Shown here: piece by piece, positions 1 through 10,142 of the stretch
How positions within the stretch are numbered: the stretch's first letter is position 1
Layout: each line of letters opens with the position of its first letter
DNA from: Berghia stephanieae
Taxonomy: Eukaryota; Mollusca; Gastropoda; Nudibranchia; Aeolidiidae
Length of the DNA stretch: 64,000 bases
NCBI GenBank assembly: GCA_034508935.3
Contig: CM067447.1
Coordinates: forward strand, 31,627,098 to 31,691,097
Direction: 5' to 3'
Position numbers and translations under genes: made by a program
The notes under the pieces: model-generated
Told to the model about the DNA's origin: nothing
Databases searched by the model: none
What the model saw: the letters and a program-made list of their open reading frames with translations, nothing else

Positions 1-261
1 GGTTTCACTGCTTGCTCGAGGGCAGAATAATCCCTCGGTATTCTTTTAATTTAAAATTTAAAAATTTTTTTTGTTGTTGCTTCCAACGGTTGTTCAATGG
101 GGCAGAGACTGTTGTGAAAAAAAAAACCCAAACAAACCCTAAAACTAGTCCTTCAGGGCCACGAAACCAGAAATTCTCTCTCCCTTTTTTGATTAAAAAT
201 TTTTTTTTGGATAACATTATAAGGGCACTCACAATTGCACAACCCTTCGGATAGAACAAAG
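1..261. other. Window edge, no gene recognised
   Basis: AT-rich sequence with several A and T runs. Short open frames exist on both strands but show no domain or codon pattern that I recognise. Confidence 0.4.
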
Positions 262-320
262 TAAAAAAGTACTCTCTGTCAGATCTAACAGATTCATCTA
301 CACAATCACTTTTGGTAAAC
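262..320 (-). repeat. T1 SINE fragment
   Basis: Read on the minus strand, this stretch carries the T1 body words 'gattgtgtagatgaatctg' and 'ttagatctgacagag', which align with the middle of the tRNA-derived SINE T1 seen at 16904-17143. The tRNA-like head is missing. Confidence 0.35.
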
Positions 321-329
321 TGGTAAACT

Positions 330-800
330 CAATGATGCCAAAACTCCGGTCTGGAGCAAAAAATTCTGGGTTACGGGAAACTTCCAACAAATTCCGGTGA
401 GGTCTACTACAACCACCATCATCACTACCACTACTACTACAACCACCACCACATCATCATCACTACCACTACTACTACAACCACCACCACATCATCATCA
501 CTACCACTACTACTACAACCACCATCACCACATCATCACTACCACTACTACTACAACCACCACCACATCATCATCACTACCACTACTACTACAACAACTA
601 CTATCACATCAGCATCATCATTACTACCACTACTACTACAACCACCAACACCACATCATCCCCACTACCACCAATACTACAATCACTACCATTAGGTTTT
701 GGAGCTTTACTTCATTTGAAATAGGGAAACTTTGGGATTGTATTTGGCATTTTTGCTTACATATCATAAAATATAGTTCTAATCAGTTATCCATTTAGAA
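330..800 (+). mobile_element. M element copy 1 (hAT-like, minisatellite-bearing), left and middle parts
   Basis: The left end reads CAATGATGCCAAAACTCC, as in the copies at 5286 and 25231. It is followed by a Cys-free 'ccggtctggagc' segment and then by an imperfect minisatellite of about 39 bp built from ACC, ATC and ACT triplets (about 411-690). The right flank (about 690-800) matches the right flanks of the other two copies ('taggttttggagctttact'). Homology stops near 800, and a further right-end piece reappears at 1469. The long Thr/His/Ser/Tyr-rich open frames through this region are only the minisatellite read in frame and should not be annotated as protein. Confidence 0.65.
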
Positions 801-811
801 CTACACTCTAG

Positions 812-864
812 CACGGAAATCTCAAACAAGTCGGGACTGGGCCTATTTGTTCAAGATTTCCGTG
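812..864. repeat. Short inverted repeat (hairpin)
   Basis: CACGGAAATCT at 812-822 is matched by its exact reverse complement at 854-864, and pairing continues imperfectly inward. It lies where M copy 1 loses homology to its relatives, so it may be the end of an inserted element. Confidence 0.5.
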
Positions 865-1468
865 TTGAGTATTTTACAGAGGATATGATGAGGGAGGTTA
901 ATGTGGATGGTCTTGAAAAAAGTCATATTATAATGTTAACTCTCCGTTATTGTGAACTCTGTCAAGAGTCGATAGTGAGATGATTCAATTTCCTTTTCTC
1001 ATCATCTTTTACAAAATTATGAAGAGAGTTTTCGCGTGTGTTGCGTTTAGTGCGTCTTGTCTTGTTCAATTACAGAAATGAAATGGCAATTCCCACTGCC
1101 TGTGCTTGATAAAAATACAAAGGCAGCATATCGCATTGTGGATTACACACTCAGCATGCTTAAGAAAGGGAGGGCATTGCTCTCACCCCACCTTCCCCAC
1201 CCCTAATTGTTTGTATCATTTTATTACGTAAAAGTTACTGCCTGAGGCAATCACTGGTCATTTTGCGATGGTACTAGCACCTCAGATTAAGTACCATGAA
1301 GTGAGGTAAGATGGAGTGCGGGTGTATAAGACGCTGGTCAAACATGCTTTGCAATTCCCCTCAGTTCATTATACACACACACACACACACACATATTATA
1401 TGCCACACACGCGCACGCGTAACACATTAATTGACACTTAGTGATAGTGCTACGGGGAGAGCGATGGC
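865..1468. other. No gene seen; short CA repeat
   Basis: Mixed unique-looking sequence that separates the two parts of M copy 1. It contains a CA microsatellite at about 1374-1393. No coding or RNA gene is recognised. Confidence 0.4.
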
Positions 1469-1528
1469 ATCTTTCGTTTCCGTTCAACACAATTCCTACG
1501 AGTGATGTTTGAAATTCCTGTGAGCCAT
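1469..1528 (+). mobile_element. Detached right-end piece of M copy 1
   Basis: The words 'aattcctacgagtgatgttt' and 'gaaattcctgtgagcca' match the right terminal part of M copies 2 (about 6510-6571) and 3 (about 28425-28461). The likely explanation is that 800-1468 was inserted into, or replaced part of, copy 1. Confidence 0.5.
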
Positions 1529-1549
1529 CCTGGAGACATTCTTTGGACG

Positions 1550-1640
1550 TCCTTACAGGACACGGTATTGTAAAGTAATTTCTGCTAGATCTAACAGATC
1601 CAGATATTCGTCCATGAATGGGTGGACGTAAGAAATTTTG
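1550..1640 (-). repeat. T1 SINE fragment
   Basis: On the minus strand this reads 'gtccacccattcatgg' followed by 'ggatctgttagatctagcag' and 'aaattactttacaat', the T1 body order. No tRNA-like head is present. Confidence 0.5.
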
Positions 1641-1804
1641 CGAAATGCTGTTGCTCATGACATACAGTACAGTTGAGGTCTTTAATCGCCCTTTTGAACC
1701 CTTGGACCAAATTTACGTTATACAGTAAGTCCAATACTACTTTACTAACTACTACTACACCACACACACTAATAGATTTTTTTTGTTTGCAAAGGTGGGT
1801 CTTA

Positions 1805-1975
1805 GAAATTAGATTGGTGGAGCTCTCGTCCCCTACAAAGGGACTGGAATCAGTCTTGGCTCAGTTTTGATTGGGTAGCTGTCTCTCTAAGATCTGATAG
1901 AAAGTACTTTGCAATAGACTAACAATATCTTATCCAATGGGTACCAGCAGCCATTTGTAATGTCCTTTTAACATT
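1805..1975 (+). repeat. T1 SINE, 5'-truncated
   Basis: Contains 'tacaaagggactgg', 'gattgggtagctgtctc', 'gatctgatagaaagtacttt' and 'gcaatagactaac' in the same order as the T1 copy at 16904-17143. It lacks the box A region. Confidence 0.5.
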
Positions 1976-1988
1976 ATAGAACACTTAG

Positions 1989-2255
1989 TGGTCCTGATAG
2001 CTCAGTTGGTAAAGCACTCACTTCACAGACGAAGGGAACGAGATTGATTTTGGGTGAAGTCTGTAATTTTTCCGATACCCGCATCCACCCAGTAGTGATT
2101 GCATAGCTGGGTCTGTTAGATGTTGGAAACTACTCTACTATAGTCTAGTGTCCTATCCAAAGGGTAGCAAGCAATTGCTATTGTCCATTTAGGGCTATAA
2201 AAAATGGGATAAACTCAGTCTCCATGCGCCCTACCTATGACTCTGAAGGAACTTC
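1989..2255 (+). repeat. T1 tRNA-derived SINE
   Basis: The head resembles a tRNA: box A-like 'tagctcagttggtaaagc', then an anticodon-arm-like stretch, then a degraded box B ('gagattgatttt' instead of GGTTCGATCCC). The body follows with 'ccacccagtagtgatt', 'gggtctgttagatg' and the end motif 'atgactctgaagga'. This is a polymerase III-type retroposon head; the decayed box B suggests an old copy. Related copies lie at 5131, 16904 and 35566. Confidence 0.7.
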
Positions 2256-2618
2256 TATTGGGTTGAAGTTTAAGGCTCCAAAGGACTTTTGCTACTACCA
2301 CTACTGTTTTGCATTTTTTCGATGAAGTGTCACGAAAATAAGTAATTATGAAAATTTAATGACACATTTTTAATTTATAAAGGCTCAATTTCTCATCCTA
2401 TGATTCCACAATTTATTCTCTCCAAAACAATGACTTAGGGTTTTGTCAGGTTCTTGTAAGGTCATCTTAATTTACCGATTAAGCTGTTATACTATATATC
2501 TGTAACAGCATTATTATTCCTATTAACCTTGTTTTCTGTTTCAATTTTTGTTGTTATTGAATTAGTACTAACCATGTTTTGATTGTGAAACTTCATTGTT
2601 GGGCTCTTCCCTTTTCAG

Positions 2619-2710
2619 CATGGATACTTTTTTTTTCATTGAAAGACTTTTTGATCGTAAAAATGGTATAAATTGTACTTGTTTTTAAAAACTATTGTTA
2701 AACATTGACA
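2619..2710 (+). other. Candidate 5' UTR part of zinc-finger gene exon A
   Basis: A pyrimidine tract ends in 'cccttttcag' (AG at 2617-2618), a credible 3' splice site. Exon A would then begin at 2619. A TAA at 2699-2701 is in frame with the ATG at 2711, so the reading frame cannot extend further 5' in this exon. The transcription start itself would then lie outside the window or upstream and is not seen. Confidence 0.35.
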
Positions 2711-3029
2711 ATGGCTTGTGATTCTGATAAAGGATTATCTAAGTCTAAGGATATAAGTTGCAATTCATTGGTTAAACCAAAACGCATCAGGAGAATCCGA
2801 CCATGGCTCAGTTCCTGGAGCAACGAGTTATCAGACAATGGGGAGCCTGTAAAGATTTGGTGTCAGCGTCTCAAGGAGCCTGGAATGGCCCGATGCAAAT
2901 ACTGCAAGATTAAAATAAACTATTCCAACAAAGGACTGAGTGCCTTGAGGTGTCACTCCAACACCAGGAAACATTTGGACAATGGAAGGCATTACCATCT
3001 CAAGGTTTCTGGTAACAGTAGCTCAGAAG
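2711..3029 (+). CDS. Exon A of zinc-finger gene: BED-like finger
   Basis: The ATG at 2711 has a good Kozak context (A at -3, G at +4) and an in-frame stop 10 bases upstream. The 106 codons end at a strong donor, AAG|GTAAGT at 3029/3030, in phase 1. The peptide has a basic patch (KPKRIRRIRPW), a Trp-rich approach and the finger CKYCKIKINYSNKG...RCHSNTRKH, with spacing C-x2-C-x16-H-x5-H. That resembles BED-type or hAT-associated fingers that bind DNA, so a nuclear DNA-binding role is inferred. The next credible exon, 31.5 kb downstream (34580), is in the matching phase. Reading past the donor gives only a few residues before a stop. The family is not recognised. An alternative is a one-exon remnant of a domesticated transposase. 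Confidence 0.7.
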
Positions 3030-3367
3030 GTAAGTTTATAATTTTACCCTTTCATTGAATGAAAAGAACAGATTCCCTTGAAGTCACGTGTTGTCTTATA
3101 GAAGGCACTAAAGATCAAGTGGTATTGCTAAATGAATAGAATGAACCAGCTTTATTATCAAAACAACTGCTCTGGCCCTACCATCAGCATTTGTTTCTTT
3201 GCGTCCAGAAGAAACAAAAATTGGCTAGGACAGATTGAAGATTGAACTGAACACAATCATAAATGTTGTGATCACATCCGTTTTGTACGTATTATATTGG
3301 CAAGTGTGGTGCAGGATATGAAAGTAGGTATTACATGATATATGTCTGACATCATTGAGGTTAGCAA

Positions 3368-3430
3368 TAATAATAATAAATTACACTTTTATAGCACTAT
3401 CCATCAAAACCTCAGAATGCTTCATAAAAT
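3368..3430 (-). repeat. Possible L2-tailed SINE 3' fragment
   Basis: An ATA run is followed by 'cacttttatagcactatcc' and then 'cagaatgcttcataaa'. This is the same order as the T2 3' tail on the minus strand (AT-rich end, 'tatagcgcaatatcc', then 'gctcaaagcgctttacaa'), but strongly diverged. Confidence 0.3.
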
Positions 3431-4149
3431 AAAGAGTTGGTCTATCAGACCTAACATTTAAGACAACATAGACTACATTCACAGCTTCACTTAATTCTCT
3501 CCTTCCAGCCATTTTCAGAATTTTCCCAAAACCTCACTCCCACCCATCGCAAAAATAGATTCTTCTGACTCAAACAGAAAAACAAAACATACATTTTATA
3601 TATTATATTGTTCAGCAAAACGAGCTCTACAGCACTTTGCAAAGTTTTTATATCTAGAACAAAAGATTTTCTTTAACTTTTGTGACGTACAAAAGAAATC
3701 AGAATGAGAAATTTGTTGGTTGTATTATTTTAAAATATGCAAAATAGCTTTTAATAACTTTTTTATTTGAAATGGTGTGTTTTGAGTCTTTTCTTAAGAG
3801 TTTTGAGGCAGCGAGTTCTTAACTAATGGTCCAGCTTTGTGAAAGGACTTATTGACAGAACCATTTATTAAGTTTAGTTATTGGAACCTGTAATTGTTGG
3901 CTTTCTAAGGTGGGGTTTATGGGGGATCATTTCTTGAAATGCATCAAAACAAACAGGGAGCAATTTCGTAGTTGACTCGAGCTCGAAGAGGGAGCTAAAA
4001 TAATTATCTCAGTATGGATTGAACTTTTCTTTGGTCTAGACTGTCATTTCAGAGCACCGTTCCAGATGCCCTATTCCGAACTTTTTAAAAATCTTCTCAA
4101 TTTCCATGTTGTGAAGGCTAAAGAGAAAACATTTGCAGTAATCAAGTCA

Positions 4150-4760
4150 AGACAATGATCGATGTTTTCAGGTTAGGCGGTTAAGCCTTTCCGGGCTATT
4201 CAAGCCTTTCGACTGAGTAGCTGTGTCTTCGTCCTGCTTTTCTGTTACTGTTAGGATCTGCTTCCTTAGCCTGTGGTCAACCAAGACCTACCCACAAGGA
4301 AGTGGGCACTAGGAATCTTTTTTTTTCAGGGTTTCCATCCCTTAGATGATTGTATTCCAATACTAACAAGCTCCATCTGCCTGAGTTTGAAATCAGAATT
4401 GTCTCTCTCCGAGATTGACTGCCTTCCAAGGCTCACAAGCTCAATCTATCCGGACTTTGCTACCCATAGCTGGGAGGCTGGTGCATGGGCACCAGGGCGT
4501 GTTACGCACGACAGTGGGCCTACATGTTTAGGGGCCTTTCCTAGTTATACCGCCAGGTCCTGAGGGAAGTTTAACCTATTGCCAGCTGGAGCTCACAGTA
4601 GTTACCAGGAGTTGGTTGGACTACCCACGGGTGATAGCCTCAGAACCACTTCACCAGGAAATGCCTAACACGAGTTCTGTGTCAGAGACTGTGAATCAAG
4701 GAGGCTCGAATCCTGATTGATGAGTGAAATAGAATGAACAGTTTCATTATGTGAATAAAG
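4150..4760. other. Unassigned, GC-richer stretch
   Basis: This stretch is less AT-rich than its surroundings and includes 'agctgggaggctggtgcatg' and a pseudo-box-B word 'ggctcgaatcctg' near 4703. It ends in an A/T-rich segment. A 96-codon open frame covers 4273-4563 but has no recognisable domain. It may be an uncharacterised dispersed repeat; no second copy was seen in this window. Confidence 0.25.
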
Positions 4761-5130
4761 TTTAATAATAATATAGAGAATTTGTGTGAAAACATGCAGA
4801 CAAGATCTATTATAATGCAAGACTCAAAGCAGATCAACAGGATTTGGGGCTGCGAAAAGGCAGTGGATGGTTGTGTAACATCAAAAGCCCCATTGACTCA
4901 GTTTCTTTTGTGCTAGTATTCAGAGTATCAGTGTCAGCTTTTTGGAAGCCATTGAATATTTAAGTTTAAGGCGTTGGGTATGATATGTTTCATGTGTGTT
5001 TTATGTTTTTGGTTTTATTTGTTTCGATTGTTTACAAAAACTGACAAGTGATTCCATTCAAATTTACTCTTGATGATTTTCTGAATATAATTGCTGACAT
5101 TTGGCCATGTTATCTATGTTTTGTAACTCA

Positions 5131-5285
5131 GGGATCCTGACAGCTCATATGGTAGAGCACTCGCTTCACATACAAATGGACCGTGATTGATCCCGGGTGC
5201 AGTCGAGACTTTTTTATCTGACCCTCCAGTCCACCCAGCAGTGATTTGGTACCTAGGTCTGTTTGATCTGGTAGAAAGTACCTTG
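5131..5285 (+). repeat. T1 SINE, 5' part, split by M copy 2
   Basis: Head: 'acagctcatatggtagagc', then 'gattgatcccgggtgc' (box B-like), then the T1 body 'ccacccagcagtgatttgg'. It is interrupted after 'gtaccttg' (5278-5285) by an M element and resumes at 6592 with the same 8 bases. The continuation 'agcaagcaatttctattgtc' near 6611 is T1 body. Confidence 0.7.
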
Positions 5286-6591
5286 CAATGATGCCAAAAC
5301 TCCGGTTTCACCGGAAAAAACTCCGGTCTGGTGCACAATATTCCGGGCTCCGGGCAACTTCCGTCAAATTCCGCCGGTGAGGTCAATTTGTTCCAAGGAT
5401 ACCCCCCCCCCCCCCCCTTTCCGACCACCACATCATCATCATTGCCACTAGTATTACAATCATCATCACTACCACTACAACTGCAGCCACCACCACATCA
5501 TCATCACTACCACTACTACTACAACCCCACCACCACCACCACATCATCATCAGTACCACAACTATTACTGTAACCACCACCACCACATCATCATCACTAC
5601 CACTACTACTACAACCACCACCACATCATCATCACTACCACTACTACTACAACCACGACACCACATTTTCACTACCACTACTACTACACCACCACTGCCA
5701 CATCATCATCACTACCACCACTACTACAACCACCTCCATCGCATCATCATCACTACCACCACTACTACAACCACCACAACCACATCGTTACTAATGTAAC
5801 CACCACCGCCACATCATCATCACTGCAACTACCACTACATCATCATCACTAACACTACTACTACAACCACCAGCATCACACCATCACTACCACTACTACT
5901 ACAACCGTCACCACCACATCATCACTACCACTACAACCACCACCACCACCACATCATCATTACCACTACTACTACTACTACTACAACAACAACCACCACC
6001 ACCACAATCATCATTACCACCACTACTACTACTACAACAACCACCACCACATTATACATCACTACCACAATTACTCACTACTACAACCACCACCACATCA
6101 TCATCACTACCACTACTACTACAACCACCACTACCACATCATCATCACTACCATTTGTACTACAATCACCATCACCACCACATCATCATTACTACAACTA
6201 CTACTTCAACCACCACCGCCTACCATATCATCATCACTACTACTACAACAACAACCACTATCACATCTTCATTATCACTCACTATTACTATTACTACAAC
6301 CACTAACACCACATCATCCTCACTACCACCAGTACTACAATCTCTACCAATAGGTTTTGGCGCTCTACTCCATTTAAAATAAGGAAATTTGGGATTGTAT
6401 TTGGCAATGTGTTTATGTATCATAATATAATTCTAATCAGTTATATATTTAGAACTGTACAATATGTAAACACAATGCCAAATACCTTTCCGATTCCTTT
6501 TTCTTGTTGCGGAAATTCCTCTTTCGGCATTGAAATTCCTACGAGTGGTGTCTGAAACTCCTGTGAGCCAAATTTAAAGTTGGCGTCTCTG
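5286..6591 (+). mobile_element. M element copy 2: hAT-like non-autonomous transposon with internal minisatellite
   Basis: The best-preserved copy, 1,306 bp. The 8-bp direct repeat GTACCTTG flanks it exactly (5278-5285 and 6592-6599). Its ends are imperfect terminal inverted repeats: CAATGATGCCAAAACT on the left against CAGAGACGCCAACTTT (minus strand) on the right, 11 of 16 identical. An 8-bp target duplication and ends starting CA..GA are features of the hAT superfamily. The interior (about 5425-6345) is an imperfect minisatellite of about 39 bp made of ACC, ATC and ACT triplets, preceded by a C run at 5403-5417. It encodes no transposase. It sits inside a T1 SINE, so it is younger than that copy. 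Apparent His/Thr/Tyr-rich proteins here are minisatellite frames. Confidence 0.75.
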
Positions 6592-6632
6592 GTACCTTGA
6601 TTGAACGGACAGCAAGCAATTTCTATTGTCCC
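6592..6632 (+). repeat. T1 SINE, 3' remainder after M insertion
   Basis: Begins with the second copy of GTACCTTG, then runs into 'agcaagcaatttctattgtc', which matches the T1 body at about 2168-2189. Confidence 0.5.
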
Positions 6633-6649
6633 TTTCACGCTTGTTTCGG

Positions 6650-6872
6650 GGTGAGACTTTTATGTGATCTCAAACTAAGTACTTTGATAGTGTGCTGCTG
6701 CAATCTACTTTTGATTCCTACTTGAACCAATTCCCCATTGTCTTACCTTTCCTTGGGTGCTTTTATTGTAATTTTAGAGCTGTTTACTATCACATTTTCT
6801 TCCTTTTTACTGGCGCTGATATGACCTTAATGTGTTGCAAGCGCCGTAAAACTCTTTTAAAAATTTTTTAAA
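6650..6872 (+). mobile_element. S1 retroposon, 5'-truncated
   Basis: Starts within S1 at 'gagacttttatgtgatctc' and runs to the 3' stem-loop ('ggcgctgatatgacc' with 'tgcaagcgccgtaaaac') and an A-rich tail near 6860. About the last 220 bp of the S1 consensus are present. Confidence 0.75.
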
Positions 6873-8340
6873 AAACTGTTGCCAAGCATTCACACCAAGT
6901 TTCAAGTGGGTTTGATGTAATGTAAGTGTGAATTGAATATTGATCAGTGACATCTTGATGCATGGCCTGTGGTCATTGTTATCCAACAGCTTCCCATTGT
7001 GCCTTAACATTCACCTCATGAAAGCCTAGAGCCCGTGTCCAAACGGCTATCAACAACGCATTCATTGACTGTTAAATCAGCATAGATTACGGGTGGAAAT
7101 AGAAAAAAAAAGGGCTATTAATGTTGTAAGCCTCTGTGTAGTTATTTTCGCGCCTGATAGTTTTAACACTTGACACGTTCTTTGAGATTGATTTTGGTTA
7201 AGGCCTGACCAACCAGACAGGCAATCGTATTTGTTGTTGTTGTATTTTTCCTTCCATTGTCGTGGCGTTGGAAGACATTGAAAGCTATTTAACGTCTTTT
7301 ATTCTTTTTTTTTTTATAAAGACTCCATCGAGGGTTGATTGCGCCAGTTATTTCATTTAGATTTTGACCAATCATGTGAGCGGTGCGACGATATAGAAAC
7401 CCTTTTGAGGCCTAATCCGTAGTTTTTCTGTGTTTGTGTATTTGTATTCATTGAGGCTGAATAAATTAACTAAAGGCTAACGGCCAGCATTATATTATAT
7501 TTCCATCATACTTTTTGTGTGCTCGTTTCTGGCTTTCAGTTTATACTTTGGAAGTCGATCGAGTGGATTTGTGATCTGAGTTTCCTTTTTAACTGACGTG
7601 AGTATTGTCACTATATTTGGGTGGCACAAATTTAATGGGGTTTCACTCACACACACAACACACACACACACACACACCTTCCCCCAGTTGTACATGTAAC
7701 GGATTGGTAAAAAGAGTTTTTTTTTAGAGATGGCATTTATTTAAATTCGCCAACAATAATGACTGAGGCATTGGGATAATTGTTTTTGGTAATTATTTGT
7801 ATGATCCGCCCAAGATTAAGTAACACATGTTGCGCAAAGCTCTTATGCAGACTTCAGAGTTTTGATTGCCGATCGTGACTTCAGAGGTTTGATCCACCGA
7901 CCATCGATTTGGTGGTATATAGACGATAATGAGAATTTTTTTTTGGTAAATTCTCGTGGCCAATAGAAGGGTCTACATGTAAGAGAGAGAGGGGCTAATT
8001 TTGTACAAGACTTTGATGTTGTCACACAATTTGTCGTTTACATAAAAATATACACCTCCTCTAACTTTACCATGCTTTGGGTCTTTGGCAGAGGATACAA
8101 AATGCGAGGAATCCACCCCTCTTCTCAGTCAAACTGTTTTTATTAGAAGTATCGCCAAGTTGTTGACCATAATACGAGCTCATTACATTGAAGGAACATA
8201 CGCTTTTGTCGCAAGCTTTGATTTTCTGGTGAATAGACTTGTTTGATAGAAGTTGAAGTATTCATCGTGGAAAAATAAAATTACTACTTTGGCTTTGTTT
8301 GTTGTGTTCGACATTATGTTTATGGTTGGCTTCTCGCTTT
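6873..8340. other. No gene seen; short CA repeat
   Basis: Unique-looking AT-rich intronic sequence. A CA microsatellite lies at about 7648-7676. 'ggtttgatccaccgacc' near 7886 resembles a SINE box B but has no partner box A, so it is not called. Confidence 0.4.
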
Positions 8341-8371
8341 TCCGGGGGGAGGGGGGGGGGGGGGGGGGGTA
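8341..8371. repeat. Poly-G tract
   Basis: About 29 bases that are almost all G, the first of several long G runs in the window (others near 9270, 10873, 11641, 14151, 34351 and 51443). Confidence 0.9.
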
Positions 8372-8518
8372 TTATCGTCAAGACTATTGGATATTGATGC
8401 AATGGTGGATCCGTGAGATTTTTGAATTTTCCCAGCAATTTCCCACTGATTTTGCCGTGTAAACATTTTCCTCTGATGAAAGCTCAGGGTGCAAAGTCGT
8501 GGATCGGCGGAAAAATTA

Positions 8519-8636
8519 CCATCATGTCATTTGTCATATTTTGACACGTGTGCACATGTTGCATTTTTTTTTCTCATTTTGTATGACACTTCTATTTTTT
8601 ATGACGTCAAACTATACTAGACCTGCTAGTACTACG
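8519..8636 (+). repeat. Dispersed repeat D, copy 1 part A
   Basis: 'accatcatgtcatttgtcat', 'attttgacacgtgtgcacat' and later 'atgacgtcaaact' recur in the same order at 9118-9215. Part B of the same repeat is at 8861-8922. Confidence 0.55.
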
Positions 8637-8860
8637 AAAATTCGTAGAATTACGAATTTTTGGCTCCATCTACATTCGCCTCTTTAATCCAATAAATCTT
8701 GTTGAAAAGGAAAAGTTAGTTCCTTCGATCCTATATTCAGGACTTTGAAGCGTTTGTGGATGGTGGTGATGCCAAATTGTTTAATTTTAAAGCTATTGAG
8801 AGTGGCTATTTCAGTTTTCCCCAAGAACTACTCACCTTTAAAATTTCAAGTAGGCAGCTC

Positions 8861-8922
8861 TGAACTAGACAGTCAAAAGTGACACAAGACCAGTGATAGT
8901 CTTCAATGAGTCGAAAAGGAGA
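8861..8922 (+). repeat. Dispersed repeat D, copy 1 part B
   Basis: 'aaagtgacacaagaccagtg' followed by 'atgagtcga' matches 9219-9262, where it directly follows part A. In copy 1 the two parts are separated by about 225 bp. Confidence 0.5.
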
Positions 8923-8946
8923 GAGAGAGAGAGAGAGAGAGAAGAG

Positions 8947-9023
<77 letters not shown>
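8919..9023. repeat. GA microsatellite
   Basis: About 100 bp of nearly pure GA with two phase breaks. Its reading frame gives a meaningless Arg-Glu polymer. Confidence 0.95.
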
Positions 9024-9117
9024 CTACCCTGCCAGATATGGATTAATCTTTTTTTTAATTAAACGAAAGTTTCTTTGAATTTTGCCAAGCTTGCCAAGTA
9101 CACTATCATGCTACTAT

Positions 9118-9286
9118 CACCATCATGTCATGTGTCATATTTTGACACCTGTGCACAATTTTTTGAATTCTGATGACACTTCCATGTTTAAGACGTCAAC
9201 CTAGACAGGCTGGCGCCAAGTGTCAAAAGAGACACAAGACCAGTGGTGTCGATGAGTCGAGGATCGGAGTGGGGGGGGGGGGGGGT
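9118..9286 (+). repeat. Dispersed repeat D, copy 2, ending in poly-G
   Basis: Parts A and B of repeat D are contiguous here, followed by a G run (about 9270-9285). Copy 1 is likewise followed by a purine microsatellite. Confidence 0.5.
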
Positions 9287-9448
9287 CAATTGGGTCTAGA
9301 TTTATTTTCCTAAGTAGTTGTAGCATTGTAGTAGGTACAATTTTGGCAAGCTTATTAGGTTTGTGCATTAAAGAAATTCGTTGCAATTTCCTTCGAATTA
9401 AAAAAAAAAGCAACAACAAAACGTTCCATGAACTATTCTGGCAAAAGT

Positions 9449-9449
<1 letters not shown>

Positions 9450-9522
<73 letters not shown>
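9450..9522. repeat. CT microsatellite
   Basis: About 70 bp of CT with one phase break. Confidence 0.95.
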
Positions 9523-9523
<1 letters not shown>

Positions 9524-10075
9524 CTGCCGTTGTCTGTCTTTCCCCTTTTATCCGTATGTATATCTTAACCTTCCTTCTTCATTTTATGTTTCCGGTTGAA
9601 GAGATATTTAATACATATTGTACATCGAGCAATAGTAATCAACTTAATCTGCTCTTCTTACCTTTGCCAGCTAGTCTATGTTTAACAATTTATTAAAGAC
9701 TCACCAGTCTTGTACATAAGTTGCAAAACCTGGGTTGCAGTAACAAAGATATTGTAGCCTGCTTTGTAAAGTTAAAAAAAACAACTTTGGCCAAGAGAAA
9801 GTCATAATCACTTGGTGTAGATTGTTGGTATTAGTGATATTGTAGGCCTTTAATTATCATTTTAAAATTATTTTTTTTAGGAAAGGACAATTCATTTTAA
9901 TTTTTACATAAAGTAAGTTGTATCTCTCATGATAAGAATGGATGTACACTATTTTGGCAAAAACTCTCAATCGAAGTCCCAGGTTTGAGAGTTTTTGCCA
10001 AGATGAGGGTCATTTAAATCGATCGATATTTGTAGAATGAGTTTTCTGGACAATTTTTCAAATATGGGTTTTCCA
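9523..10075. other. No gene seen
   Basis: AT-rich intronic sequence without a recognised element or coding signal. Confidence 0.4.
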
Positions 10076-10142
10076 GAGTACGGCAGGAACCCTTCGTAAA
10101 GCGCTTTGGCCACGTTTAGTGGATATTGCACTATATAAAAGT
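10076..10142 (+). repeat. L2-like SINE 3' tail fragment (T2 family)
   Basis: 'cgtaaagcgctttggcc' then 'tttagtggatattgcac' then 'tatataaaag'. This is the plus-strand form of the T2 tail seen on the minus strand at 30640-30700 and 54663-54700. Such GCGCTTTG/GCGCTATATAAA ends are typical of L2-clade LINE tails that SINEs borrow. Confidence 0.65.
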
